Assembly: GCA_034211275.1 (NCBI GenBank)
Contig: JAXHTF010000003.1
Coordinates: 31,783 to 95,782, forward strand
DNA length: 64,000 nt
Direction: 5' to 3'
DNA from: Acidobacteriota bacterium
GTDB lineage: Bacteria > Acidobacteriota > Thermoanaerobaculia > Multivoradales > JAHZIX01
Shown: piece after piece, positions 7,684-15,782 of the stretch
Layout of the letters: each line of letters starts with the position of its first letter
Position numbering within the stretch: position 1 is the first letter of the stretch
Position numbers and translations under genes: made by a program
Notes under the pieces: generated by a model
Seen by the model: the letters and a program-made list of their open reading frames with translations, nothing else
Databases searched by the model: none
Told to the model about the DNA's origin: nothing

Positions 7684-8435
7684 AAGGCTCGGCACTGGCC
7701 CAGGACCTGCTGCTCGGCCTCGATCCGGTGGAGATGGCGCGGGCGGGGGGCCTCGACCCTGATCCATGGCAGATCCGCTTCCTGCGGTCACTGGCCCCGC
7801 GGGTGTTGCTCAATTGCTCTCGGCAGGCCGGCAAAAGCACCATGGCCGCCACCCTCGCCGTCCACACGGCTCTGTACGAGCCAAGCTCGCTGGTGCTCCT
7901 GCTCTCTCCCTCGCTGCGCCAGTCCCAAGAGCTGTTCAAAAAAGCCCTCGCCGCCTATCGCCAGATGGACGGTCCGGTCCCCTCCCGCACTGAGTCGGCC
8001 CTTCGCTTGGAGCTGGAAAACGGTTCCCGCATCGTCTCTTTGCCCGGTAAGCAAGACACCGTCCGCGGATTCTCCGGTGTTCGGCTCCTGGTGGTGGACG
8101 AGGCTTCGCGGGTTCCCGGCGATCTCTACTTCGCCATCCGGCCGATGCTCGCGGTCTCCGGCGGTCGCTTGCTGGCCCTCTCGACCCCCTTTGGTACTCG
8201 CGGCTGGTGGTACGAGGCCTGGAGGTCCGACGAGCCCTGGGAGCGCTATGAGGTTCCGGCCACGCAGTGCCCGCGCATCACCCGGGCTTTTCTGGAGGAG
8301 GAGAAGCGGGCGATGGGGGAGTGGTGGTTCGCCCAGGAGTACGAGTGCCAGTTCCTGGACGCGGAGACCCAGCCGTTCGGCCGGGAGGACATCGAGCGGG
8401 CCTTCGAGGAGGAGGTCGAGGCATGGGACCTGTAG
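7680..8435 (+). CDS. terminase large-subunit ATPase domain without nuclease
   Basis: A 251-residue protein corresponding to the N-terminal packaging ATPase of TerL. PWQIRFLRSL precedes the Walker A variant LLNCSRQAGKST (near residue 45); Walker B is LLVVDEASR (near residue 140); the coupling motif is LLALSTPFGTRG. The chain stops after FGREDIERAFEEE, where a normal TerL would enter its nuclease domain. It overlaps the upstream nuclease gene, and further nuclease genes follow. The domains probably reassemble as a complex. No frameshift is needed to explain the split, because the nuclease also lies upstream. Confidence 0.8.
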   Translation: MKGSALAQDLLLGLDPVEMARAGGLDPDPWQIRFLRSLAPRVLLNCSRQAGKSTMAATLAVHTALYEPSSLVLLLSPSLRQSQELFKKALAAYRQMDGPVPSRTESALRLELENGSRIVSLPGKQDTVRGFSGVRLLVVDEASRVPGDLYFAIRPMLAVSGGRLLALSTPFGTRGWWYEAWRSDEPWERYEVPATQCPRITRAFLEEEKRAMGEWWFAQEYECQFLDAETQPFGREDIERAFEEEVEAWDL

Positions 8436-8463
8436 CCGAGCCAAGAGACGAGGGAGGTCCGAG

Positions 8464-9063
8464 ATGGGCAACCTGATCCTGATCGGGGTCGATATCGGCC
8501 AGAAGCGGGAACCTACCGCCATCTGCGTGGCCGAGCTCGTGGAGCGGAAAGAGGGGGAGCACCGCGTCATCAATCACTTCATCGTCCGGCACCTGGAGAG
8601 CCTGCCCTTGGGCACGCCGTATCCCGGAGTCGCTGTCAGGCTTTCGGAGCTCACGAGCGGGATCCGCCGGCACACCCGACGTAGCTTGTATCTCTATGTC
8701 GACGCCACCGGCCTCGGGCAGCCGATCATCGACCTTCTGCGGCAAGAGACAACCGGCATCCTCTCCATCACGCCGGTCTACTTCACTCACGGAGACCAGC
8801 GGACCCGCGAAGGTGGCCAGATCCGGCTCGGTAAGGCCTATCTGGTGAGCCGGCTGCAAACGCTCCTCCAGACCGGCCGCCTTCATCTGCCTCGAACCGC
8901 GGAATCCGAACGTCTGGCCCAAGAGCTCCTGGACTATGAGATCCAGGTCTCCGAAGACGCCAACGACCGCTACGGCGCCTTCCGGGTCGGCTCCCGCGAC
9001 GACCTGGTCACCGCCCTAGGCTTGGCCGTCCACAAAGAGCCTCGCCGCTTCGGGGTGTTCTGA
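8464..9063 (+). CDS. terminase-type nuclease domain, copy 2
   Basis: A 199-residue paralogue of the nuclease gene at 7039. GVDIGQKREPTAI, LYVDATGLGQPIIDLL and RDDLVTALGLAVH keep all three acidic motifs. Start ATG 8464 follows GGGAGG by about eight bases. It lies 28 bases after the ATPase gene, the position a normal TerL nuclease would occupy, so this copy may be the functional partner of the ATPase. Similarity to copy 1 extends along the whole length, which indicates tandem duplication. Confidence 0.75.
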   Translation: MGNLILIGVDIGQKREPTAICVAELVERKEGEHRVINHFIVRHLESLPLGTPYPGVAVRLSELTSGIRRHTRRSLYLYVDATGLGQPIIDLLRQETTGILSITPVYFTHGDQRTREGGQIRLGKAYLVSRLQTLLQTGRLHLPRTAESERLAQELLDYEIQVSEDANDRYGAFRVGSRDDLVTALGLAVHKEPRRFGVF

Positions 9064-9070
9064 GGGCTTT

Positions 9071-9187
9071 ATGGCCATCGCGATGGGCATCGATATCGGC
9101 CAGCGGCGGGAGCCCAGTGCTCTCTGCGTTGCCGAGGCACTCGGCAACGCAGTCCAGCAGGAAATGCCCGGGCCGGGAATCTACTGA
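9071..9187 (+). pseudogene. truncated fourth copy of the nuclease module
   Basis: A 38-codon frame beginning MAIAMGIDIGQRREPSALCV matches the first motif of the three neighbouring nuclease genes, then diverges after CVAEAL and stops. Only the first acidic motif remains. It sits in the 138-base gap between copies 2 and 3. I read it as the stump of a deleted or recombined copy. Confidence 0.7.
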
Positions 9188-9201
9188 GGACGGGAGGCAG
9201 G

Positions 9202-9819
9202 GTGACGATAGTGATCGGCGTCGAGTTCGGCCAGCGCAGAAGCCCCTCGGCGATCTGCGTGGTGACCAATCCGCTCCGAACCATCGACGGCAGGAAGGAG
9301 CACCACTTCGAGGTCCGGAGCCTGGAGCGTCTTCAAGTGGGCACGACCTTTCCCAACCTCGCGGCCCGCCTCGCCACCATCGAAGCTGGTGTCCGAAAGC
9401 ATGCTCCGGATGCTCGTACTGCCATCTACGTGAACGCGACCGGCGTAGGAGATCCGCTGGTCCAGCACCTCAACTCAAACACCCGAGCCCGGGTCCGCCC
9501 GGTCTACTTCACCTACGGCGACCGGAGATCCGAGACCTGGCCCCAGGTCGACCTCGGAAAGGCTTTCCTGGTCGCTCGGCTGCAAATGCTCTTGCAGACC
9601 GGCAGGATTCACCTGCCCAGAACACCCCAGGCAGAGCTCCTGGCAGAAGAGCTGCTCGCGTACGAGGTCCGCGTCGAAAGTGACGCCAACGAGCGTTACG
9701 GCGCGTTCTCGGTGGGTACCCAGGATGATTTGGTGACCGCGCTGGGGCTGGCGGTACAGACGGACGTGCCGAGCCCGGGGAGGGTTTCGTGGGCGAGGCC
9801 TCGGATTCCGGGGCTTTGA
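9202..9819 (+). CDS. terminase-type nuclease domain, copy 3, with altered active-site motifs
   Basis: A 205-residue paralogue of the genes at 7039 and 8464. It keeps the fold signatures (TFPNLAARLATIEAG, LGKAFLVARLQML, ERYGAFSVG), but the first acidic motif reads GVEFGQRRSPSAI (Asp to Glu) and the second reads IYVNATGVGDPLV (Asp to Asn). The third, QDDLVTALGLAV, is intact. With two of three metal ligands changed the protein may be inactive or structural. Start GTG 9202 follows GGGAGG closely; GTG 9211 is an alternative. The C-terminus carries an extra 20 residues. Confidence 0.7.
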   Translation: MTIVIGVEFGQRRSPSAICVVTNPLRTIDGRKEHHFEVRSLERLQVGTTFPNLAARLATIEAGVRKHAPDARTAIYVNATGVGDPLVQHLNSNTRARVRPVYFTYGDRRSETWPQVDLGKAFLVARLQMLLQTGRIHLPRTPQAELLAEELLAYEVRVESDANERYGAFSVGTQDDLVTALGLAVQTDVPSPGRVSWARPRIPGL

Positions 9820-10532
9820 GGTTGCTGGGGCGGGGAGGGGAGGCTGCTGCGTAGAATGTGCCTTCCAGCTAGGAGCCGCCCACCCTACCTCTCGCAGTGC
9901 CTTGGTTGGCCTTTCGCTCTGCGAGAATCGTGTTTGTCGGCGCCGTTCGTTGATGTGGATGCTTGTCGCAATGCTCCCCCAATCCCCACGACGCTTCCAG
10001 GCAGTCGGCGCAGGTGCGGTAGACGCGGACGTCGCCGCCGGGGGTCTGGGACAGCTCCTCCCGGAGGCGGCGGCGAGGGGGCGCAGGCCGCCCTCGTCCT
10101 CGTGCAGCAACATCCAGCGCAGCGCCGGGTCCGCCGGTGCGAGGACCCGCGCCTCGTCTCTACATACCTTAGTTGCCGCTGGGCGCCGTTTGTTGACGCC
10201 GGTTCGGATCTGATCTCGTCCGGCCCCTCGCTCCCGTCGCGGATCTCGGCGCGAAGGGGGCGGCTCCTTGCTGGAAGCCCGATTCTACGAACCAGCTTCG
10301 CCCCGCCTGCCCGTTGCCCGCCTCTGCCGCAGCGCTTGAACGCCCCACCACAGGCCCTCCACGGGCCGTGGACGGGCCGATCCAGCCTCAGCGACAGTGG
10401 GCCACGGGGAGCGGCCCTCCATCATGGACAGACCCGCCCACGAGCGTGGCTTCGGCGCCGTCGCGCTGGCCGCACCACGCACGACGACGGCCTCGCGGCC
10501 GCCTGGGTGGGATCTTTGCGAGTGTCGGCGGA
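9820..10532. other. intergenic stretch containing a decayed gene
   Basis: No intact gene is supported in this 713-base gap between the phage-like element and the minus-strand recombinase. The part from 9960 to 10160 holds a frameshifted minus-strand remnant, described separately. The rest (10161-10532) is GC-rich with scattered short palindromes and no recognisable coding family. Confidence 0.5.
9960..10160 (-). pseudogene. frameshifted gene remnant, family unknown
   Basis: On the minus strand, one frame reads DEARVLAPADPALRWMLL followed by HEDEGGLRPL. About 70 bases later the neighbouring frame takes over with RLREELSQTPGGDVRV and YRTCADCLEASWG. Both halves look like ordinary protein and join with a single frame change near 10072. 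CxxC in the second half suggests a small zinc-binding segment. No intact start or stop is visible and no family can be named. Confidence 0.35.
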
Positions 10533-11459
10533 TCAGCCGGCGTGGTCGGGGATGGTCAGGGCGTTGACGGCTCGGCGCTTGGCGCCTTCGCCTCGGCGGT
10601 CGTAGCGGGCGGTGGTGCTGGCGTCGGCGTGGCCGGCTAGCTTTTGGACGGTGAAGACATCCTCGCCTGCGTCGAGCAGGGTGGTGACGAAGGAGCGGCG
10701 GAGATCGTGCGGCGAGAAGGGGTCGATGCCGGCCTGCTGTTGGCGGCGGCGAAGGATGTAGGCGATCGACTCGCCGCGCAGGCGGGTGCGGCCGAGCTGG
10801 CCAGTCTGGTCGATCGAGACGAAGAGCGGACCCGCGGCGGTGTCGCGCAGGCGGAGCCAGGCTTGAACGTGAGCGCAGGCTTGGGCGCTCAGGTAAACGG
10901 TGCGTTGCTTCCGGCCTTTGCCGTGGACACGGATCGAGCAGTCGGCGGGGTCGAAGTCGGGGATGTCGAGCCGGACGAGCTCGCCGCGTCGGAGGCCGCC
11001 GCCATAGAAAACGGCGAGGATGGCGGCGTCACGGGTGCCCTTGGGCGTCGGGTCGGCTGTGCAGGTCCCGAACAGGCGGGCGATCTCGTCACCGGGGAGC
11101 GCGCGGCCGCTGAGCAGGTTCGAGCTGCGCACGTTCTCGACATCGGCTGCCCGGCGGTAGGCCTCGGCGTCCATCAGGCCGAGACGCCACGCCTGCTTGA
11201 GCACTCCGCGCAGCGCCGAGAGCATCTTGTTGACCGTCGCGGGCCGGTAGCGCTCGGCGAGGGCGGTGCGGACGGTCATGGTGTCGCGGTAGGTCAGCTC
11301 GTGCCAGGGGCAGGAGTCGGCGTCGTGCCCCTGCCCTTCCTTACCGTCCAGGATGCCGGCGATGACATCGAGGGGCTGACGCATGCCCTGGCTGCCGGCG
11401 GAGAGGTTCGCGAGGTAGAGGTTGGCGGGGCTCGCTGCGGTGGCCATGGCGGTCCTCAC
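10533..11459 (-). CDS. tyrosine recombinase (XerC/XerD-type integrase)
   Basis: A complete 308-residue recombinase. The N-terminal core-binding helices are ALAERYRPATVNKMLSALRG. Catalytic residues are Arg in GGLRRGELVRL, Lys in GKGRKQRTVYL, His and Arg in SPHDLRRSFVT, His in LAGHADAST and the nucleophile in ARYDRR. It differs from the P4-type integrase at the left edge, so the two belong to different integration events. It overlaps the small upstream gene by four bases. It may mobilise the island that contains the metal-resistance genes. Confidence 0.9.
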   Translation of the reverse strand: MRTAMATAASPANLYLANLSAGSQGMRQPLDVIAGILDGKEGQGHDADSCPWHELTYRDTMTVRTALAERYRPATVNKMLSALRGVLKQAWRLGLMDAEAYRRAADVENVRSSNLLSGRALPGDEIARLFGTCTADPTPKGTRDAAILAVFYGGGLRRGELVRLDIPDFDPADCSIRVHGKGRKQRTVYLSAQACAHVQAWLRLRDTAAGPLFVSIDQTGQLGRTRLRGESIAYILRRRQQQAGIDPFSPHDLRRSFVTTLLDAGEDVFTVQKLAGHADASTTARYDRRGEGAKRRAVNALTIPDHAG

Positions 11460-11704
11460 GCCTCCTCGTCGACCGACTCGAGGAAGGCCTCGAGCAGCTC
11501 ATCGAGCTCGTCGTTGAGCCCCTGGAGCCGCTCGTAGGCCTTCTCGATGGCCACCGGGTTGACGCCGTGCTCGTTGCCTTCCTGCCAGCAGTTTCCACAA
11601 TGCGGGTCCTCGACCAGCTGGGTCACCTGTGAGGCGATCGCGTCGCCCAGCTTGGCCCAGCGGTTGGCAAAAGTGATCAGGTCGGCGGTGTCGATGTCGT
11701 TCAT
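11456..11704 (-). CDS. small acidic hypothetical protein upstream of the recombinase
   Basis: An 82-residue acidic protein, mostly helical (AYERLQGLNDELDELLEAFLE), with a CGNC pair at residues 36-39 that could bind zinc. I do not recognise it. It is translationally coupled to the recombinase (four-base overlap), with AAGGGG ahead of its ATG, and could be an accessory factor for recombination or a transcription regulator; nothing in the sequence decides this. Confidence 0.6.
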   Translation of the reverse strand: MNDIDTADLITFANRWAKLGDAIASQVTQLVEDPHCGNCWQEGNEHGVNPVAIEKAYERLQGLNDELDELLEAFLESVDEEA

Positions 11705-12053
11705 GGTCAGCCCCTTGTTTCTCGCGCCTTCGGCGGCTCATCCGCCGTGCATGGATACCAGTACGGAGTTCCGCGCCGCCTCGTCAACCAGCCGACGCCG
11801 GGAATCTCGCGGAATTTCTCGCTTCTGCGGCCGCTGCTCATAGATGTGGCGGACTTGACCACCGGCGCAGGCTGGGATCACGGCGCCACAGGGGCTGGAA
11901 CGGCCCTGGAAGGCCCGCTTCGGGTTGTTGGGGTGGTACGGCTGCGGGTCCGAGGGGCCGGCGGTGGAAGGACCGTTTCACGACGCTGTGGAAGAGCGGC
12001 GACCCCCGGAGGCCCGGATCACAGACGCTCCGGGAGTCGCTCGTGCCGTGGCT
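11705..12053. other. intergenic region, no supported feature
   Basis: This 349-base gap separates two minus-strand genes. Open frames are short, lack family resemblance and overlap the neighbouring gene in antisense. No terminator or clear dyad was found. It must contain the promoter of the recombinase operon, but I cannot pick it out. Confidence 0.4.
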
Positions 12054-12533
12054 TCAGCCCTCCGGCTCCACCGGGAGGTGCCCCTGCTCGCCCAGGTTCC
12101 TCAGCCAGAGACCCAGGAAGTCGTTGAGCTCGCGGCGGCGGCTGGGATGGTAGGAGCCGGGGCGCGGGTACACACGCTGATAAATTGGCGGCAAAGCCTG
12201 CTGGAAGCTGAGCCCCTCGGCGCGCCCGCGGTTCGGGTCGGTGGAGGGGCAGAGCTCCTGAAAGATGGTCATGCCGGGATGGAAGAGTCGAACGGTCATC
12301 TCCGGGTCCTGGCATAGGTCACCGTTGAGCAGGAAGTAGTGAGCCAGCGAGAGCACCATGCCACCGGTCTCCTCGCAGGTTGGCAGAACCTCCACAACCA
12401 GATCCATGAAGCCGGGAGCGCGGAGCCGGTAGACGCGATCACGGCGCAGCCCCGGCAGCGGCTGGCCGAGGAGCTTTTCGAGCCGGGCGTAGTGGCGTTC
12501 GTAGGCGTTGGGCGGACGGGTGGCGGGATGCAT
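12054..12533 (-). CDS. DUF6908-like protein of mobile elements
   Basis: A 159-residue protein. The ATG at 12533 is chosen because a full AGGAGGT ribosome site lies upstream (12541-12547). The sequence runs ERHYARLEKLLGQPLPGL, FMDLVVEVLPTCEETG, LAHYFLLNGDLCQDPEMTVR, ALPPIYQRVYPRPGSY and ELNDFLGLWLRNL. This matches my memory of the DUF6908 family, found on plasmids and integrative elements near antirestriction and replication genes. The function is unknown. It is the second of two minus-strand genes with strong ribosome sites. Confidence 0.65.
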   Translation of the reverse strand: MHPATRPPNAYERHYARLEKLLGQPLPGLRRDRVYRLRAPGFMDLVVEVLPTCEETGGMVLSLAHYFLLNGDLCQDPEMTVRLFHPGMTIFQELCPSTDPNRGRAEGLSFQQALPPIYQRVYPRPGSYHPSRRRELNDFLGLWLRNLGEQGHLPVEPEG

Positions 12534-12636
12534 GGCGAGACCTCCTGTATCGATTGCGGGTTGAGCGGGGAACCCAGAAACAACGAAGGCGACCCCGAGA
12601 GGCCGCCTTCGCTTCGGTGCGTGGAGCGTGAGTCGC

Positions 12637-13056
12637 TCACCGCTTCTTGGTCTTCGCCTTCGCGCCGCGGGCCGGCGGATCCCCGGCGCCGTTCGCCGCG
12701 GGCGGCTCGAGCACAATGCCGACGACCCCGTCGCCGAAGTCCTGCGCCTCGTAGCGCCGCGCCTTGTCCGCCGTCAGCCTGTGGTGCGCGAACACCCGCT
12801 TGCCGTCGACGAGCCGCGACAGGCTCCCTTTCTGCTGCCGCAGGCCGTACGCTCCGCGCGCGCCCTCATCGGCCGCTCGCAGCCCGATCGCCCCGGTCTC
12901 GGGGTTGAAGCCCACCTGGACCCGCTCGACCCCATCCCCCAGCATCGCCACCGCCGCCGCGGTCAGGACCAAGATCCCGCCCTTGCGAACCGTGACCCGC
13001 GCCACCTCGGCGCTCTCGCTGCTGGTGCCTTCGTAGAAAGTGAATCCGTTGCTCAT
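12637..13056 (-). CDS. hypothetical protein, small beta-rich, Lys-rich tail
   Basis: A 139-residue protein, unrecognised. The N-terminal 115 residues alternate hydrophobic and polar residues as in a small beta fold (VTVRKGGILVLTAAAVAML, then VQVGFNPETGAIGLRAA). The end is a disordered tail rich in Ala/Lys/Arg (GAKAKTKKR) that could bind nucleic acid. AGGAGGTT precedes the ATG. With the DUF6908-like gene downstream it forms a pair typical of plasmid or ICE accessory regions. Confidence 0.6.
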   Translation of the reverse strand: MSNGFTFYEGTSSESAEVARVTVRKGGILVLTAAAVAMLGDGVERVQVGFNPETGAIGLRAADEGARGAYGLRQQKGSLSRLVDGKRVFAHHRLTADKARRYEAQDFGDGVVGIVLEPPAANGAGDPPARGAKAKTKKR

Positions 13057-13261
13057 AGCTTTAACCTCCTGGTCGTCGGCGGGGGCGGAAGTGCCCGCTG
13101 CGCCGTGGAGGTGGACTTCTATGAGGGGGAGGCGGCGGTGGTCAACCAGGCTGTAGCGGCTGCACGCACCTTCTTGGGCCTCTTATCGGTCCAGGAGACG
13201 GGCAGCTTGCCGTAGGTCGGCTGGCTTGGCACCGCGAACACCGAGATAGAGATGGACCTAT

Positions 13262-13277
13262 TGGCAAGTCGGCAGCA
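13262..13277 (+). promoter_or_regulatory. weak candidate sigma-54 promoter
   Basis: TGGCAAG-TCGG-CAGCA keeps the invariant GG and GC dinucleotides at the right spacing for a sigma-54 -24/-12 element but differs from the consensus elsewhere (AA for AC, CA for TT). It lies 20 bases before the start of the small secreted protein. No CTTGC/GCAAG activator site is seen nearby, so confidence is low. Confidence 0.25.
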
Positions 13278-13297
13278 AACAGAGTAAGGTGGGAGCG

Positions 13298-13723
13298 ATG
13301 AATTCTCGAATCCTCTCTGGAGCGATAGCGTTCTTAGTCTTTTTCATGCCGCTTAGTGCGTCATTCTGTGGGAGTTGCGTTCTTGGTCACTGTCCACTGC
13401 CCGAGGTGTCCAAAGGAGCGGATATTGGGGCTTCGCAGGCTCAAAGTCACTGCCAAGAGCCTGAGCCACCGGTATCGACACCAACTTCATGCCATGGGAC
13501 AGTGCCTGCCTTAGCCGAGGATTGCTGCTCGATCACGAACGGTAGCGAGCCTAAGACCGTTGCAACTCCCGTCGCTCCTGTCCTTTTCGAGATTGCTCTC
13601 GATCTGACTCCACTTTCTGAGATTCGAGCCAAGAAAGAGAGCCTCGGAAAGTTCCAACGAGAGCACCCCCCTCGCCAGCCTCCCCAGCCCCTCTACACGC
13701 TCCACAGCACCTTGCTGCTTTGA
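13298..13723 (+). CDS. small secreted Cys-rich protein ahead of the copper genes
   Basis: A 141-residue protein with a signal peptide (MNSRILSGAIAFLVFFMPL, then cleavage near ASA/SFC). The mature part has spaced cysteines (FCGSCVLGHC, SHCQEPE, SCHG, DCCS) and ends EHPPRQPP followed by YTLHSTLLL. Small secreted proteins of this kind often sit at the head of metal-efflux operons; their function is not established, and metal binding is an inference from Cys/His content. The ATG at 13298 has GGTGGGAG just upstream; the ATG nine bases earlier is less well placed. Two proteins elsewhere in the window (48229 and 55003) share the C-terminal HPPR. Confidence 0.65.
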   Translation: MNSRILSGAIAFLVFFMPLSASFCGSCVLGHCPLPEVSKGADIGASQAQSHCQEPEPPVSTPTSCHGTVPALAEDCCSITNGSEPKTVATPVAPVLFEIALDLTPLSEIRAKKESLGKFQREHPPRQPPQPLYTLHSTLLL

Positions 13724-14093
13724 TCCTTCTTCAGGCGTAGTGCGTTTCACGCTCCCACTGGGAGCGGCTATGTCTCCTGCTCGAAAGAAAGAGCATGGTT
13801 GGGAGCGAAGCCTTCTATAGGTAGCCTCCTACCAGCTCGCGGAGTTGCTGACGCCTGTACATGGCGCGCATCACTGCCACCGGCGGTCGGCGGGATGGTT
13901 TCATCCTTCGTTGCGCTGCTGCGCTTCTTCCCATTGATCTGGTCCGTTCGACGGACATCTTCTTCGAACGAAGGCCCCCCTGCTCGCTGACTCGGAGCTT
14001 GAGCAAAATACGGCCAACTTGGCAACAACCGATGCCTCACGACCGCGCCCTCAACACTCGGTCGCGAGTCAACTTCATGAAAGGAATGACATC
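13724..14093. other. intergenic region with one short dyad
   Basis: A GCTCC-CACTG-GGAGC hairpin (13750-13766, counting the flanking C and G) follows the preceding stop by 26 bases without a T-run. The remaining 330 bases contain short open frames on both strands without family resemblance. This region must include the promoter for the copper genes that follow, but no clear -35/-10 pair is visible. Confidence 0.4.
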
Positions 14094-14612
14094 ATGGATT
14101 CCCTCCTTCACAGCAAAGCTGCCGCCTTGTTTCTACTGATGTCGATGCTCGTCGCATCAGCAACCTTCGCCGCCGATGGCGAATCGACTGCCTTCGACCA
14201 GGTGGCCGAACACTACGAGTCCGTTCGCCTGGCGCTCACCAACGACAGTACGGACGGCATTTCGGAGCACGGGAAGAAAATCGCGGCCATCCTCGAAGAG
14301 CTTTCGAGCGAGTGGTCTTCTGCAGCGGCGGGCGTCCGAGCCGACATGGCCGAGGATGTCCGCGATCTGCTTCCTGAGCTGAGCGAGGCGGCGACCGCGC
14401 TCTCTGCCGCCACGACCCTCGACGCCGCTCGGGATGCCTTCTACGACCTGTCGAAGCCGCTCGTCCGCTGGCGCAAGGCGGCAGTAGGCGACAAGCTCGT
14501 CGTTGCCTACTGCCCGATGGCCAAGCGTTCTTGGCTCCAGCCCGAGGGTGAGCTCGGCAATCCCTACTACGGCCAATCGATGCTGCGCTGCGGCGAGGTC
14601 GTCGACGCCTGA
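14094..14612 (+). CDS. secreted DUF3347-type periplasmic copper-associated protein
   Basis: A 172-residue protein with a signal peptide (AAALFLLMSMLVASATFAA). The mature part is a helical bundle (residues 30-125) followed by YCPMAKRSWLQ, NPYYGQSMLRCGEVV, the hallmark C-terminal block of DUF3347. This domain occurs alone or at the end of CusB-like adaptors and is thought to bind copper through Cys/Met residues. The ATG at 14094 has AAGGA eight bases upstream. It is the first gene of a plus-strand block that continues to the sensor kinase. Confidence 0.8.
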   Translation: MDSLLHSKAAALFLLMSMLVASATFAADGESTAFDQVAEHYESVRLALTNDSTDGISEHGKKIAAILEELSSEWSSAAAGVRADMAEDVRDLLPELSEAATALSAATTLDAARDAFYDLSKPLVRWRKAAVGDKLVVAYCPMAKRSWLQPEGELGNPYYGQSMLRCGEVVDA

Positions 14613-14637
14613 TCGCCGACGCTGAAAGGAGCCCACA

Positions 14638-15744
14638 ATGCTCGACTACCTTATCGACGCCACCGCGTTGCCCAACCTGCATCCCGCGGTGGTGCATTTC
14701 CCGATCGCCTGCCTGCCGCTGGCTCTGGCCTTCGACGGCGTGGGCTTGTTCCTTCGCCGGCAACGTTGGCTGGCTCAAGCGGCCACCGCGCTCTACGTCG
14801 TCGGAGCGCTCAGCGCCTGGCTAGCCCTCTGGGCCGGTGAACGGGCCGCCGACGGCCTGGTCGGTGTCCCGGCCGCGGTCCAGCCGCGAATCGGCGAGCA
14901 TAGCGACTGGGCCCACTACGCCTGGTACGCGCTGATCGCGGTCGCCGCGGTTCGCCTGGTCATCGAGTTGCGGTCCGGGCTGAAAGACCATCGCGGCGCA
15001 AGACTCGGGGCGCTGCTCCTGGGGCTTGTGGCTCTCGGAGTGCTTGGCAAGGCCGCAGATCTCGGCGGCGCGTTGGTCTACGAGCACGGGCTGGCGGTGA
15101 AGCAGGCCGAGCCGGTCGCCTCCGAGATATCGGACGCGGAGGTCGACGACGGAACGCCGTCACCGACCGGCGATTCAGCACGGGATCGGCTCGTCATCGC
15201 CGATGACGGCTCGCTCGCCTGGCGCCCCGCGCCGGAAGACAGCGAGGCTCTAGGGGCCGTGTTGGCCGCGGCGCCAGGCTCGGACCTCGGTTCAGTGCGC
15301 GCTCAAGAGTCAAATGGCGATGGCTTGCTGTTCACGGTCGACCGCCCGGCGACTTTGCTGCTTCCAGGCACCTTCGGTGACGTCCAGGTCGAGGCCGAGA
15401 TCGAGCTGCTCGATTTCGAGGGCTCGATCGGCCTGGTGCATCACTATCGAGACGCAGCCGAACGGGGAGCCTTTGCAATCTCGACGGAAGGAGAGGCGAT
15501 TCTCGACGATCTCCGTCAAGGAGATCGGACCGTGCTCGATCAGCAGGCATTCGAGGCCCCGACTGGCCCCGTCGTGCTGGCTGTCTCAGCCTCGGGCAAG
15601 CATCTCAAAGGGCTTGTCGACGGCAAGACCGTGACGCACGGCCACATCGCTCCCGCCCCGGAAGGCTCTTGCGGACTTCTGCTCGCAGGAACCGGCACCC
15701 TGCGCCTTCTCCGCATGAGCGTGGAGCCTCTGGAACCGCACTGA
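14638..15744 (+). CDS. DUF2231 membrane protein with C-terminal lectin-like domain
   Basis: A 368-residue inner-membrane protein. Residues 1-160 form the DUF2231 four-helix domain, starting with LPNLHPAVVHFPIACLPLAL, where the conserved HPAVVHFP motif is diagnostic and resembles haem- or metal-binding helices. Residues 185-365 are soluble and probably periplasmic, with the beta-sandwich look of a LamG/concanavalin-type domain (LLLPGTFGDVQVEAEIEL, GSIGLVHHYRD, GTLRLLRMSVE). The preceding ATG has AAAGGAG at good spacing. Such genes recur in copper-resistance clusters, but the role is unknown. Confidence 0.75.
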   Translation: MLDYLIDATALPNLHPAVVHFPIACLPLALAFDGVGLFLRRQRWLAQAATALYVVGALSAWLALWAGERAADGLVGVPAAVQPRIGEHSDWAHYAWYALIAVAAVRLVIELRSGLKDHRGARLGALLLGLVALGVLGKAADLGGALVYEHGLAVKQAEPVASEISDAEVDDGTPSPTGDSARDRLVIADDGSLAWRPAPEDSEALGAVLAAAPGSDLGSVRAQESNGDGLLFTVDRPATLLLPGTFGDVQVEAEIELLDFEGSIGLVHHYRDAAERGAFAISTEGEAILDDLRQGDRTVLDQQAFEAPTGPVVLAVSASGKHLKGLVDGKTVTHGHIAPAPEGSCGLLLAGTGTLRLLRMSVEPLEPH

Positions 15745-15782
15745 TTCAGGCAACACATCCGTAACTGCCAGGAGACTCATCC

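Noticed and set aside
14020-14040. Possible sigma-54 element (TGGCAAC...GATGC) before the DUF3347 gene
   Set aside because: The GG and GC dinucleotides are one base too far apart.
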